NCBI GenBank assembly: GCA_017555905.1 | Contig: JAFZFP010000016.1 | Coordinates: 1 to 64,000, forward strand | DNA length: 64,000 nt | Direction: 5' to 3' | Origin: Alistipes sp. | Lineage (GTDB): Bacteria; Bacteroidota; Bacteroidia; Bacteroidales; Rikenellaceae | Part shown: in pieces, positions 52,580 through 60,644 of the stretch | How the letters are laid out: every line of letters begins with the position of its first letter | Numbering within the stretch: position 1 is the first letter of the stretch | Position numbers and translations under genes: made by a program | The notes under the pieces: model-generated | Databases searched by the model: none | What the model saw: only the letters and a program-made list of their open reading frames with translations | Told to the model about the DNA's origin: nothing

Positions 52580-53536
52580 ATGAAACGCATATTAGCAATA
52601 CTCCTACCCATAGTAGCACTTTCGTCGTGCATAAGTGGAGAGTTCTTCAAGCTTCAAGGTGGCCATTTTGCCGAGATCGAAGCGAAGAAACTCCTCTATA
52701 TTCCCGAAAGTTATGAGGCTATCGAGACCACTGTCGATAGCGCCCTGCTATCGGCATATAACGACCCTACGATTCTTGCCAATGCCTCCGAGATTGTTGA
52801 TTTAAACAATAGGACTCTCTTCCTCGACAAGCAGTCGAGACAAAAGATTGAGAAGTATAAGAAGAATATAAAGAGTCGTTTAGCAGAACTCAACGAGGGC
52901 GAGTTCTTTGGCTGGGAGATTCGCCACCGTTTCAGGGCAAAGGACAACGATGGTCGTGCAGACATATTGGATATGCTCTTTATCAGCGACAAAGGATTCA
53001 ACGAAAATCTCTTTACCGCAAGTTTGGACGTTGAGGAGCAGGGAGACTACTCGGAGATTATCGATTGCATCGATAGAGTCATTGCAGATGTCGATTTCGA
53101 AAACGAACTCGAAGAGTTTACCAACGACCTCAACGAGGCTATAAACGAGGTGATTAACGAGGTCAAAGAGATAGACTTCAACGAGATTGCTAAGGAAGTA
53201 GAAGAGGCTACCAAGGAGGTTAAACAAGAGGTTAAGAAGGCCGTGGAGGAGGTCAAGAAAATGGACAAGGATGCCATCAAGGAGAGTGTGCAGAGCGCAA
53301 CCGACACTGGCAAAGAACTCGCTGAGACCGCCATTTATGAGGCAACAAAAATTATCGAGGAAGCGACCAACGAAATTACATCAAAACCAATTAACGAGGC
53401 TACCTCGAAACCTACCCCCTCAACACCAGCAAAAAAGAGGACCTCGCAAACCTCTTATAGCGACGACTATTTCGAGTACGAGACCAACACAAATACCATC
53501 GACAGCAATACACTGCTTGAGTTAAATGGACTTTAA
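52580..53536 (+). CDS. Lipoprotein with long charged coiled coil
   Basis: A 318-aa lipoprotein (MKRILAILLPIVALSSC, Cys 17). Residues 20-165 are a globular part (YIPESYEAIETTVDSALLSA, GWEIRHRFRAKDNDGRADIL). Residues 175-275 form a long Glu/Lys/Val-rich amphipathic helix with imperfect 11- and 7-residue periodicity (IAKEVEEATKEVKQEVKKAV). The tail is Thr/Ser/Pro-rich. No enzyme motif was recognised. The helix may act as a spacer across the periplasm. It is closed by the terminator at 53560-53597. Confidence 0.65.
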   Translation: MKRILAILLPIVALSSCISGEFFKLQGGHFAEIEAKKLLYIPESYEAIETTVDSALLSAYNDPTILANASEIVDLNNRTLFLDKQSRQKIEKYKKNIKSRLAELNEGEFFGWEIRHRFRAKDNDGRADILDMLFISDKGFNENLFTASLDVEEQGDYSEIIDCIDRVIADVDFENELEEFTNDLNEAINEVINEVKEIDFNEIAKEVEEATKEVKQEVKKAVEEVKKMDKDAIKESVQSATDTGKELAETAIYEATKIIEEATNEITSKPINEATSKPTPSTPAKKRTSQTSYSDDYFEYETNTNTIDSNTLLELNGL

Positions 53537-53559
53537 TTAAATGGTGATAACTAATTAAA

Positions 53560-53597
53560 TGAGAATGGGATATTCAGTATCCCATTCTCATTTTTTA
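53560..53597 (+). terminator. Terminator after the coiled-coil lipoprotein gene
   Basis: A 14-bp stem (AATGAGAATGGGATA with TATCCCATTCTCATT) followed by a T-run. Its right arm is also part of the 40-base copy of the L,D-transpeptidase 3' end. Confidence 0.8.
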
Positions 53598-53620
53598 ACA
53601 TTTCATCCACTCGTTGCATC
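53581..53620. repeat. Copy A of a 40-base direct repeat flanking the lipoprotein gene
   Basis: 53581-53620 matches 54051-54090 at 36 of 40 positions, exactly 470 bases apart. On the minus strand copy A reads MQRVDEMLKNEN, a near copy of the C-terminus of the L,D-transpeptidase coded by copy B; two of the four changes are synonymous in that frame. Confidence 0.85.
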
Positions 53621-53987
53621 AATCTTCAAACTCGATAATGGTACCCGTAGCCGTATAGGTTATCTTTGACCAAAAAATATACACATTCTGAACACTCATC
53701 TTTACAGATACATTAACAAGCGCCTGAGAGCCTTTAAGATTTGCCACCTCAACAAGTTCTGCAACAGCAGTCTCCTTCAAAGCACGACGGCTCATACCAC
53801 CAATACCCATAATATAGGTAGCACTCGCTTCGGCCGTAACATTGTCTACAACGTGATAATTGGCCTCTTGCAACACTACATTCGTTTGGATTAAGTTCAC
53901 ATTAGAGGTTAGGCTTGAGTGTACGCCACAACCAGTTAATAGCACCGCTGCTGCAACCATCGCAACAAAAATTCTAAATCTCTTCAT
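53619..53987 (-). CDS. Small lipoprotein, DUF6567-like
   Basis: A 122-aa lipoprotein (signal MKRFRIFVAMVAAAVLLTGC, Cys 20). The mature part, with NVVLQEANYHVVDNVTAEAS and ATYIMGIGGMSRRALKETAV, resembles small Bacteroidetes lipoproteins grouped as DUF6567; that name is from memory and moderate in confidence. Its stop codon falls at the edge of repeat copy A, and repeat copy B begins 64 bases upstream of its start, so the gene looks like a cassette inserted at the 3' end of the transpeptidase gene. Confidence 0.65.
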   Translation of the reverse strand: MKRFRIFVAMVAAAVLLTGCGVHSSLTSNVNLIQTNVVLQEANYHVVDNVTAEASATYIMGIGGMSRRALKETAVAELVEVANLKGSQALVNVSVKMSVQNVYIFWSKITYTATGTIIEFED

Positions 53988-54026
53988 AGTTCTTAATTAT
54001 TAATTTATGATAAAAATTGTTCAAAT

Positions 54027-54539
54027 CTAATCAAACATATCTAACACCACCCTATTCTCATTTTTTAATATCTCGTCCACTCGTTGCATCATCTTTTTCG
54101 ATAAAACTGGACAGCCAAAACTACCTACTGTGGGGATGGGCCAGATGGGGAAAGAAGTGGTATGTTCCCAGCCGTGAAGTACCACACAGCGCGTACGAAG
54201 GTTGGAGTTCGACTCGTCCAACCCATCGAGACGATAGGCCACACCATACCTCCCTTCGTAACGCTCCGCAATAAGGGCGCGACCAATAGAGGAGAGGTGC
54301 GACCCATCCTCGTTAGAGACCCGTGCGTATGCCGAGCGCACGTGAGACCTCTCGCTACCGCTACCGTGGCTCACGGGGCAGATGAGTATAGGTTTCTCGC
54401 GCTCGAAATCCCACACCACAAACCTATTACGACCTGAATGGCGAGCGAGATCGATAAATATCGCTATGCGGGTGTTGTAGCCACGACACCGACACCACGC
54501 CCGAAGCATACAGACACGCTCCCTAATTCGCTTAACCAT
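54027..54539 (-). CDS. Murein L,D-transpeptidase-like protein (YkuD_2 type)
   Basis: A 170-aa protein with the catalytic pattern of the murein L,D-transpeptidase family: CPVSHGSGSERSHVRSAYAR, VSNEDGSHLSSIG, CVVLHGWEHTTSFP (His122) and SFGCPVLSKKMMQRV (Cys143). These enzymes cross-link peptidoglycan by 3-3 bonds. There is no signal peptide in the reading frame (the N-terminus is Arg-rich), which is odd for a periplasmic enzyme; a start error or export by another route is possible. It overlaps the sirtuin gene by eight bases. Its last 13 codons are duplicated at 53581. Confidence 0.75.
   Translation of the reverse strand: MVKRIRERVCMLRAWCRCRGYNTRIAIFIDLARHSGRNRFVVWDFEREKPILICPVSHGSGSERSHVRSAYARVSNEDGSHLSSIGRALIAERYEGRYGVAYRLDGLDESNSNLRTRCVVLHGWEHTTSFPIWPIPTVGSFGCPVLSKKMMQRVDEILKNENRVVLDMFD
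54051..54090. repeat. Copy B of the 40-base direct repeat
   Basis: This copy is inside the coding end of the L,D-transpeptidase gene (MQRVDEILKNEN). It is the functional original by context. Confidence 0.85.
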
Positions 54540-55233
54540 ACAACTCTTTTAGCTCCTTCTCCAAGCGGGGCATACCTATAGCACCACGCTCCTTGATATG
54601 CACCACCTTATTACGTATCAGACTTATATCTGGCGAACCAGGATCAACCAGATAGATAGGGATCTCCCTGTTACGCACGTAATAGACCAACGATGCCGCA
54701 GGATAGACCGCCAACGATGTGCCAACTACAACAAGCACATCAGCCTGCTCGACAATACGACAGGCGGGCTCGAACATTGGCACACTCTCGCCAAAGAAGA
54801 CGATATGTGGACGCAACAAAGCCCCATCCTCGCCACGCTCATCAAGTTTCTGCTCCCAACCCTCGTTGATGTCGTAGATAAGTTCTGGATTACTCTCGGA
54901 GCGCAACTTCATAAGTTCACCGTGAAGATGCAACACACGTGTCGAGCCAGCGCGCTCGTGGAGGTTATCCACATTCTGCGTGATGACACATACATCTGCC
55001 CACTTCTCCATCTCGGCAATAGCATAGTGACCACCATTAGGATTCTTCGTGAGAGTCTCACGCCTACGCATATTGTAGAAATCAATCACTTGGCTTCTAT
55101 TATTTTTCAACGCCTCAGGGGTACAAACATCCTCAACACGGTAGTTTGCCCAAAGGCCATTGGCATCACGGAAGGTGGCTATACCACTATCGGCACTCAC
55201 TCCAGCACCTGTAAAAACTACAATCTTTTTCAT
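54532..55233 (-). CDS. cobB: Sir2-family NAD-dependent deacylase lacking the zinc cysteines
   Basis: A 233-aa sirtuin that removes acyl groups from lysine using NAD. The NAD-binding motif FTGAGVSADSGIATFRDANG, ITQNVDNLHERAG and the catalytic His in VLHLHGELMKLRS are intact, and VVVGTSLAVYPAASLVYY follows. Between the catalytic His and the FFGE motif, where CobB has two Cys-x-x-Cys pairs holding zinc, there is no cysteine (ELMKLRSESNPELIYDINEG). The protein is otherwise full length. It is the first gene of the pair with the L,D-transpeptidase. A -7 box TAACTTTG (55256-55263) lies upstream. Confidence 0.9.
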   Translation of the reverse strand: MKKIVVFTGAGVSADSGIATFRDANGLWANYRVEDVCTPEALKNNRSQVIDFYNMRRRETLTKNPNGGHYAIAEMEKWADVCVITQNVDNLHERAGSTRVLHLHGELMKLRSESNPELIYDINEGWEQKLDERGEDGALLRPHIVFFGESVPMFEPACRIVEQADVLVVVGTSLAVYPAASLVYYVRNREIPIYLVDPGSPDISLIRNKVVHIKERGAIGMPRLEKELKELYG

Positions 55234-55313
55234 AACGATTCTCTCTTTTACTCTTCAAAGTTATAACTTTTTTATAAAAACTTAACACTACGACACCTTT
55301 TTTGCTATGAAGG

Positions 55314-55345
55314 ATTGGCATTTTTAGCCAAAAGCACTACCTTTG
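55314..55345 (+). promoter_or_regulatory. Promoter of the dicarboxylate symporter gene
   Basis: ATTG (55314-55317) and TACCTTTG (55338-55345) are spaced by 20 bases, with a leader of about 20 bases. Confidence 0.65.
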
Positions 55346-55369
55346 CCCACAGTACACAAATATTATACG

Positions 55370-56587
55370 ATGAAAAAATTACTCAAAAACCTCGGCGTAT
55401 GGATAATCATTGCGATGGTTATCGGTGTTATCGTCGGTATCATTATGGGCCCTGAAGCCTCTATGTTCAAGCCTTTGGGCGACCTCTTTATTCAACTTAT
55501 TAAGATGCTCGTTGTACCCCTCGTGTTGGTATCTATCATCAGTGGTGCATCGGCTCTTGGCGAGACAAAGTCGGCAGGACTCATCGGTGGCCTGAGCATC
55601 GCCTTTATGATTGTCACTACCGCCATGTCTATTGTTCTTGCCCTCTTCCTTGGCGAATTGTTTGAGCCAGGCGCTGCGGTCAATAGGGATACTGTAGCGA
55701 CCCTTGCAGAGGGGTATGAAGTAGCTCAGCAGTCAGCGCCACAGAGTATGAACTTCTGGGACACTGTTATCGGTATGATTCCAGCCAACCCTATTCAGGC
55801 ACTCACTGAGGGTAACATTCTACAAATCATCATATTCGGTCTCTTCTTCGGCTTTGGCATCTCTGCTTTAGAGAGCAACAAGCGCCAGAAATTGACCAAT
55901 GGTCTCAATATGCTTCTCGACGCACTCATCTGGTGCATCGGCAAGGTGATGCTTGTGGCACCATTCGGTGTCTTTGGCCTTATCGCTGATGCTACGGGAA
56001 CTTTCGGTTTCGACATCCTTATTCAGGTAGCCAACGTGCTTTGGATCGACCTTATAGCCGTACTTATCATCGGCCTCGGTCTCTACCCTGCGTGCGTATA
56101 TCTCTTCTCGAAGGTTAAGATCAAGGACTACTTCCGCGCTATGGTTAAGCCTCAGGTTGTATCATTCTCTACAGCCTCTTCGTTGGCCACACTTCCAGTG
56201 AATATGAACGCCTGCGACGAGATGGGTATCTCGAAGCAGACGTCGGGCTTCGTACTCCCATTGGGCGCAACAATCAATATGTCGGGTAATGCCATCTACT
56301 ACGCCCTCTTGGCAACATTCTTTGCGCAGTTCTATGGCATCGACCTACAGATGGCCGACTACGTATCTATCACCATTGTCTGCACCCTTGGTGCTATTGG
56401 TCAGGCAGGTGTCCCAGGCCCTACCCTCCTCGCTGCTGCAGTTTTGGCTGCTGCGGGAATTCCACTCGAGGGTCTTCCACTCTTCTACGCTTTGGACCGT
56501 GTATTTGATATGATACGCACAACGCTCAATATCACGGGCGATGCAGCTTGTGCCGCTGTGGTAGACCGCTTCGCTCAGCGTAAGTAA
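55370..56587 (+). CDS. Sodium:dicarboxylate/amino acid symporter (DAACS family)
   Basis: A 405-aa inner-membrane carrier of the GltP/DctA family, moving C4-dicarboxylates or acidic amino acids with sodium or protons. Family marks are KMLVVPLVLVSIISGASALG, the SFSTASSLATLPVNMNACDE re-entrant loop, PLGATINMSGNAIYYALLAT and GQAGVPGPTLLAAAVLAAAG, with DRVFDMIRTTLNITGDAACA near the end. The substrate cannot be fixed from this. I used the ATG at 55370; nine codons of open frame precede it. A strong terminator follows. Confidence 0.93.
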   Translation: MKKLLKNLGVWIIIAMVIGVIVGIIMGPEASMFKPLGDLFIQLIKMLVVPLVLVSIISGASALGETKSAGLIGGLSIAFMIVTTAMSIVLALFLGELFEPGAAVNRDTVATLAEGYEVAQQSAPQSMNFWDTVIGMIPANPIQALTEGNILQIIIFGLFFGFGISALESNKRQKLTNGLNMLLDALIWCIGKVMLVAPFGVFGLIADATGTFGFDILIQVANVLWIDLIAVLIIGLGLYPACVYLFSKVKIKDYFRAMVKPQVVSFSTASSLATLPVNMNACDEMGISKQTSGFVLPLGATINMSGNAIYYALLATFFAQFYGIDLQMADYVSITIVCTLGAIGQAGVPGPTLLAAAVLAAAGIPLEGLPLFYALDRVFDMIRTTLNITGDAACAAVVDRFAQRK

Positions 56588-56611
56588 TACACCACAACAT
56601 ACAACAAACCA

Positions 56612-56646
56612 AAGGGCTGTTCAATCGTTAGAGTTGAACAGCCCTT
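56612..56646. terminator. Terminator after the symporter gene
   Basis: A perfect 13-bp stem (56612-56624 with 56634-56646) between the convergent symporter and feoB-associated genes. Confidence 0.85.
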
Positions 56647-56669
56647 AGTTTCTATCACCACACTTCCAC

Positions 56670-56831
56670 TTATTCTCGCTTTCGGTGGTTACACTCCTTG
56701 GTACACCCCGAGCAGTCGCACTGAGGCCCACAATGGAAGAAGTGCCACAACTTATGGATTATGACTATACCTACGATTATGGCAATGATGACAACAGCCA
56801 CATCTTGCCAATGAGCAACTATATAATCCAT
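56670..56831 (-). CDS. FeoB-associated Cys-rich membrane protein
   Basis: A 53-aa protein: one membrane helix (DVAVVIIAIIVGIVIIHKLW) followed by a Cys-rich tail (CGPQCDCSGCTKECNHRKRE), the form of the small FeoB-associated proteins (PF12669) found downstream of feoB. The tail could bind ferrous iron. The ATG at 56831 overlaps the end of feoB by 13 bases; a start at 56867 would only add residues coded in frame with no extra domain. It is translationally coupled to feoB. Confidence 0.85.
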   Translation of the reverse strand: MDYIVAHWQDVAVVIIAIIVGIVIIHKLWHFFHCGPQCDCSGCTKECNHRKRE

Positions 56832-59182
56832 AGCGTAAGGTGGTATGCTACGTAGGAGATAACCCACGCAATAGCGGTATTATAGATTGCCGAGCCTACG
56901 GCCCATCGCCAATTGAGTTCAGAACCTATGGCGATGATAGTCGCCAAGCAAGGGAGATAGAGCAACGAAAAGATAAGGAAGGCTACAGCCGTAGGGAGCG
57001 ACATATCACGTGCTATACGCCTACTTACATCCACCGATAACTCCTCATCACTCTCTGGCTCTACATCATCAGGCTCAGCATACAACACATTCATCGTACT
57101 CACGACAATCTCCTTGGCAGGGATACCCGAAATAAGCGCCACAGTAGGTTGCCATCCCATATCCATAGGGGAAAACACTGGCTCGCAGAACTGGCCGATA
57201 CGACCGATATACGACTCCTCGTACCTATGTGTCTCAACACCCATATCGTCAGTCGTGCGTGGGTAGTAACTCAACAGCCAGATGACCACCGAGGCGATAA
57301 GAATCAAGCCTCCCATCTTCTTGATATACTGCGCGCACTTGGTCCACATATGTCTTACGGTGGTAATGAGCATTGGGACTCTATATGGCGACAACTCCAT
57401 AACAAATGGGGCCTCTTGTTCTCTAAACATAAACCTTCGCATCAGGCGAGCCGAGATAACAGCCAGAGCCATACCGAAGATATAGAGTAGGAAGAGTGCC
57501 GTTCCTGCGTGATCGGGGAAGAAGATGCCGACAATCATCATATAGATAGGTAGACGAGCACTACACGACATAAATGGCACAACCATAATTGTAATTATGC
57601 GCGAGGTGGTACACTCGATAGTGCGACACGCCATAACGGCTGGCACGTTACATCCAAAGCCCATAACCATAGGGATAAACGACTTGCCGTGGACACCCAT
57701 ACGGTGCATAACCTTATCCATAATAAAGGCTGCACGAGCCAAATATCCCGAATCCTCAAGGAAGGAGATGAAGAGGTAGAGAATCATTATGTTGGGCAGG
57801 AAGACCAAGACACTTCCCACGCCATTAATCACACCATTGGTGAGCATATCGCGCAGAGCGCCCTCACCCATAGCACTATGGACCACGTCATAGAGCCACT
57901 CTACACCCATCTCAATCCACTGCTGTGGGTAAGCTCCGAGGGTAAAGGTGCAGTAGAACATAAACCACATCAAGGCAAAAAAGATGGGGAAGCCCCAGAT
58001 GCGATGTGTAACAATGGCATCAATCTTATCGCCAATTGTATTACGCTGGCGTACAGCAGCGGTATAGGTCTCCTTAAGAGCACCCGAAATAAAGCCATAT
58101 TTCTGACCTGCCAAAGCAGTCTCTATATCCTCGCCAAGGGCCTGTTCTATATTTGTTCTGGCACGCTCGGCCATACCCTTCCAACGTGTGAAGTGTGGTG
58201 CAGACTCAAGCATCTCGACCACCTCCTTATCGCCCTCAATCATCTTTAGGGCGAAGTAGCGTGGCGGGAAGTGTGCAGTGAGTTCTTCGCGATAGTGGCG
58301 CATATCGTTGTTCAGAGGCTCCAACTCCTCCTCAATCACCGAGCCATAACCGATATGGATATGGCGCACACGAGAATCACTATTTTCGTAGACCGCAATC
58401 ACAGAATCTAACAACTCCTCAAGCCCCTTGCCCGAAGGTGCAACAACGGGAACAATAGGCACACCAATCATCTCTCCCAACGCCTCGTGATCAAATTTAG
58501 CACCGCTACGCTCCATCTCGTCGTACATATTCAGTGCGATGACCATCTTGGGGCTTATGTCGATAAGTTCGGTAGTAAGGTAGAGGTTGCGCTCGAGATT
58601 CGACGCTACAACCGTATTGACAATCACGTCGGGGGTGTTGTCGATGATATGTTTGCGAACATAACGCTCCTCGGGCGAATAGGCCGAAAGTGCGTATGTT
58701 CCAGGCAGATCTGTAATCTCTATCGTATAGCCCTTGTACTTTAGCGAGCCATACTTAGCATCCACCGTAACTCCGCTATAGTTACCCACGTGTTCGCTAC
58801 GGCCACAGAGGGTATTGAAGAGCGAGGTCTTGCCAGAGTTGGGGTTTCCAACGAGGCCCACACTGATATGGTTATGACTGCTACGCACAGCCTCGCCAAG
58901 GGTTACATCGTCGGCAACAAGGGTTGAGAGGTCGGGCTGAATAAGTTTTACGGCCTCGGCTCGCGTCATCACCACAATCATCTCGGCCTCCTTGCGACGC
59001 AAGGATATGTCGTAGCCCATAATGTGGTACTCGATAGGGTCTTTGAGTGGAGCATCGAGGACTACGGTGACCTCCTGTCCCTTAACAAAACCCATCTCCA
59101 TTATGCGACGTCTAAAACCGCCATAGCCAAGCACCTTGACTACGGTAGCACTCTCTCCAGTTTTAAGTTCACTTAGACGCAT
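56819..59182 (-). CDS. feoB: Fused FeoA-FeoB ferrous iron transporter
   Basis: A 787-aa protein that imports ferrous iron. Residues 1-78 are a complete FeoA SH3-like domain (VLGYGGFRRRIMEMGFVKGQ). Residues 105-270 are the FeoB G domain: G1 GNPNSGKTS (112-119), G3 DLPG (158-161), G4 NMYD (218-221). The rest is the membrane part with two Gate motifs (IPMVMGFGCNVPAVMACRTI and SGIPAKEIVVSTMNVLY). FeoA-FeoB fusions are usual in Bacteroides-group bacteria. A consensus promoter is at 59211-59242. A Fur box was not searched by alignment and none was obvious. Confidence 0.95.
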   Translation of the reverse strand: MRLSELKTGESATVVKVLGYGGFRRRIMEMGFVKGQEVTVVLDAPLKDPIEYHIMGYDISLRRKEAEMIVVMTRAEAVKLIQPDLSTLVADDVTLGEAVRSSHNHISVGLVGNPNSGKTSLFNTLCGRSEHVGNYSGVTVDAKYGSLKYKGYTIEITDLPGTYALSAYSPEERYVRKHIIDNTPDVIVNTVVASNLERNLYLTTELIDISPKMVIALNMYDEMERSGAKFDHEALGEMIGVPIVPVVAPSGKGLEELLDSVIAVYENSDSRVRHIHIGYGSVIEEELEPLNNDMRHYREELTAHFPPRYFALKMIEGDKEVVEMLESAPHFTRWKGMAERARTNIEQALGEDIETALAGQKYGFISGALKETYTAAVRQRNTIGDKIDAIVTHRIWGFPIFFALMWFMFYCTFTLGAYPQQWIEMGVEWLYDVVHSAMGEGALRDMLTNGVINGVGSVLVFLPNIMILYLFISFLEDSGYLARAAFIMDKVMHRMGVHGKSFIPMVMGFGCNVPAVMACRTIECTTSRIITIMVVPFMSCSARLPIYMMIVGIFFPDHAGTALFLLYIFGMALAVISARLMRRFMFREQEAPFVMELSPYRVPMLITTVRHMWTKCAQYIKKMGGLILIASVVIWLLSYYPRTTDDMGVETHRYEESYIGRIGQFCEPVFSPMDMGWQPTVALISGIPAKEIVVSTMNVLYAEPDDVEPESDEELSVDVSRRIARDMSLPTAVAFLIFSLLYLPCLATIIAIGSELNWRWAVGSAIYNTAIAWVISYVAYHLTLWII

Positions 59183-59210
59183 ATATTCTTTTTATTTCTC
59201 TTATTGGCGA

Positions 59211-59242
59211 CAAAGGTATAAAATATCGTTTTTTTATACAAT
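59211..59242 (-). promoter_or_regulatory. Promoter of feoAB
   Basis: On the minus strand, ATTG (59239-59242) and TACCTTTG (59211-59218) are spaced by 20 bases. Confidence 0.65.
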
Positions 59243-59358
59243 CCCCATAATTAGGGATTTTACACTAATCCTATCTTAGACGTATAAGTATAAAGGCGTA
59301 GGAAGTAGTGATTTGTCGGATAATCACTATATTAAGGTCGAAAAAAGAGAGTAAAAAA

Positions 59359-59388
59359 TTTGCAAAACAAAAATATTTTATAACTTTG
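59359..59388 (+). promoter_or_regulatory. Promoter of the mini-histone gene
   Basis: TTTG (59359-59362) and TAACTTTG (59381-59388) are spaced by 18 bases, slightly short; the leader would be about 25 bases. Confidence 0.5.
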
Positions 59389-59420
59389 CATAACGAAAAA
59401 CCTTATAAAACATTTACAAT

Positions 59421-59597
59421 ATGAAGACATTAGTAGAGAACATTGCTGCTCAGTATGAGGCTTTTGCTACAAACGCAGCATTGCAGATTGAGAAGAACAA
59501 CAAGGCTGCTGGCACACGCGCTCGTAAGGCTGCTTTGGAGCTTTCTAAACTCTTGAAGGAGTTCCGCCAGGTTTCTGTTGAGGAGTCTAAGAAGTAA
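59421..59597 (+). CDS. Histone H1/Hc1-like small basic protein
   Basis: A 58-aa Lys/Ala-rich protein that begins MKTLVENIAAQYEAFATNAA and continues with KNNKAAGTRARKAALELSKL, the pattern of the small histone H1-like proteins common in Bacteroidetes and chlamydial Hc1 relatives. It probably binds DNA as a minor nucleoid protein. It has its own promoter and a strong terminator at 59659-59694. The codon use is strongly biased, as in abundant proteins. Confidence 0.88.
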   Translation: MKTLVENIAAQYEAFATNAALQIEKNNKAAGTRARKAALELSKLLKEFRQVSVEESKK

Positions 59598-59658
59598 TTT
59601 TTAAGTTCGTAAAGGGCTGAAAAAGAGGTCGTTCTTCTTCAATTCCCAATACCAACAT

Positions 59659-59694
59659 TCCCGATGTGTATGTATGTTACACATCGGGATTTTT
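59659..59694 (+). terminator. Terminator of the mini-histone gene
   Basis: A 12-bp perfect stem (59659-59670 with 59678-59689) and a T-run. Confidence 0.85.
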
Positions 59695-59724
59695 ATTGTG
59701 TTATAACCCCTCTAAAAAAATCTA

Positions 59725-59756
59725 TTTGCTTATAAGCAAAAAAATTCATATCTTTA
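59725..59756 (+). promoter_or_regulatory. Promoter of the CvfB-like gene
   Basis: TTTG (59725-59728) and TATCTTTA (59749-59756, one base off consensus) are spaced by exactly 20 bases. Confidence 0.55.
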
Positions 59757-59792
59757 CGTGCTTAATATTATAACACAATCGTTTGAGAAATT

Positions 59793-60629
59793 ATGAAAAC
59801 AGGCGAAATACAGCGACTCAAAGTTAATAGAATATCAGATTTTGGTCTTTACCTTATCGACGACGAGGGTGTGGAGGTTTTGCTCCCCAACCGCTTTACT
59901 CGTCTCGATATGAAGGAGGGCGACGAGGTAGATGTCTTTGTCTATCACGACTCCGAGGATCGTCTCGTAGCCTCTACCGAGCAACCACTCATCAAGGTTG
60001 GAGAGGTAGCAGCGCTTAAGGTCGTGGACAAGAATATCCACGGAGCATTCCTCGATTGGGGTCTCTCGGGCAAACACCTCTTCCTCCCAAACCGCAACCA
60101 GCAGGGAGGTGTCATTGCAGGCCAGAAGAGCGTGGTCTATATGTACGTAGATGAGCGTACAGGTCGTTGTGTGGCAACTAACAAGATTAAGCCATTCATC
60201 TACAACGACGATCCACTAACGGTAAAGGTTGGTGACGAGGTAGATACCTTTATCGCTTACGAGACCCCTATTGGTTTCCGTGTGGTTATCAACAACCGCC
60301 ACTGGGGTATGATATACAAGAACCAACTCTTCAAGCCTGTTCGCATTGGCGAGCATCACCGTGGTTGGATTCGTAAGATTACCGAGGATATGCGTATCGA
60401 CCTTAGCCTTCAGCAGCAGGGTTTGGCCGAGGTTGAGACATCCGTAGTACGTCTTGAGGCACTCCTCAAAGAACACGGAGGTGTGCTTGGCGTAAACGAC
60501 CGAAGCGAGCCACAGGAGGTAGCACGTCTTACGGGTATGAGCAAAAAGGTATTTAAGAGATGTTTGGGTATGTTGCTCAAGCAGAACAAGGTGCGCCAGA
60601 CAGAGTTTGGCATCGAGGTTATTAAGTAG
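59793..60629 (+). CDS. CvfB-like S1 RNA-binding protein
   Basis: A 278-aa cytosolic protein with three S1-type OB domains in tandem (about residues 1-60, 68-135, 140-210) and a C-terminal winged helix (LTGMSKKVFKRCLGMLLKQN). This is the layout of CvfB/YitL. Clear marks are GLYLIDDEGVEVLLPNRFTR and FLDWGLSGKHLFLPNRNQQG. CvfB affects virulence-factor expression in Staphylococcus through RNA binding; here the role is unknown. It is followed after 15 bases by a methyltransferase gene. Confidence 0.85.
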   Translation: MKTGEIQRLKVNRISDFGLYLIDDEGVEVLLPNRFTRLDMKEGDEVDVFVYHDSEDRLVASTEQPLIKVGEVAALKVVDKNIHGAFLDWGLSGKHLFLPNRNQQGGVIAGQKSVVYMYVDERTGRCVATNKIKPFIYNDDPLTVKVGDEVDTFIAYETPIGFRVVINNRHWGMIYKNQLFKPVRIGEHHRGWIRKITEDMRIDLSLQQQGLAEVETSVVRLEALLKEHGGVLGVNDRSEPQEVARLTGMSKKVFKRCLGMLLKQNKVRQTEFGIEVIK

Positions 60630-60644
60630 TCGAAAACTTATACA

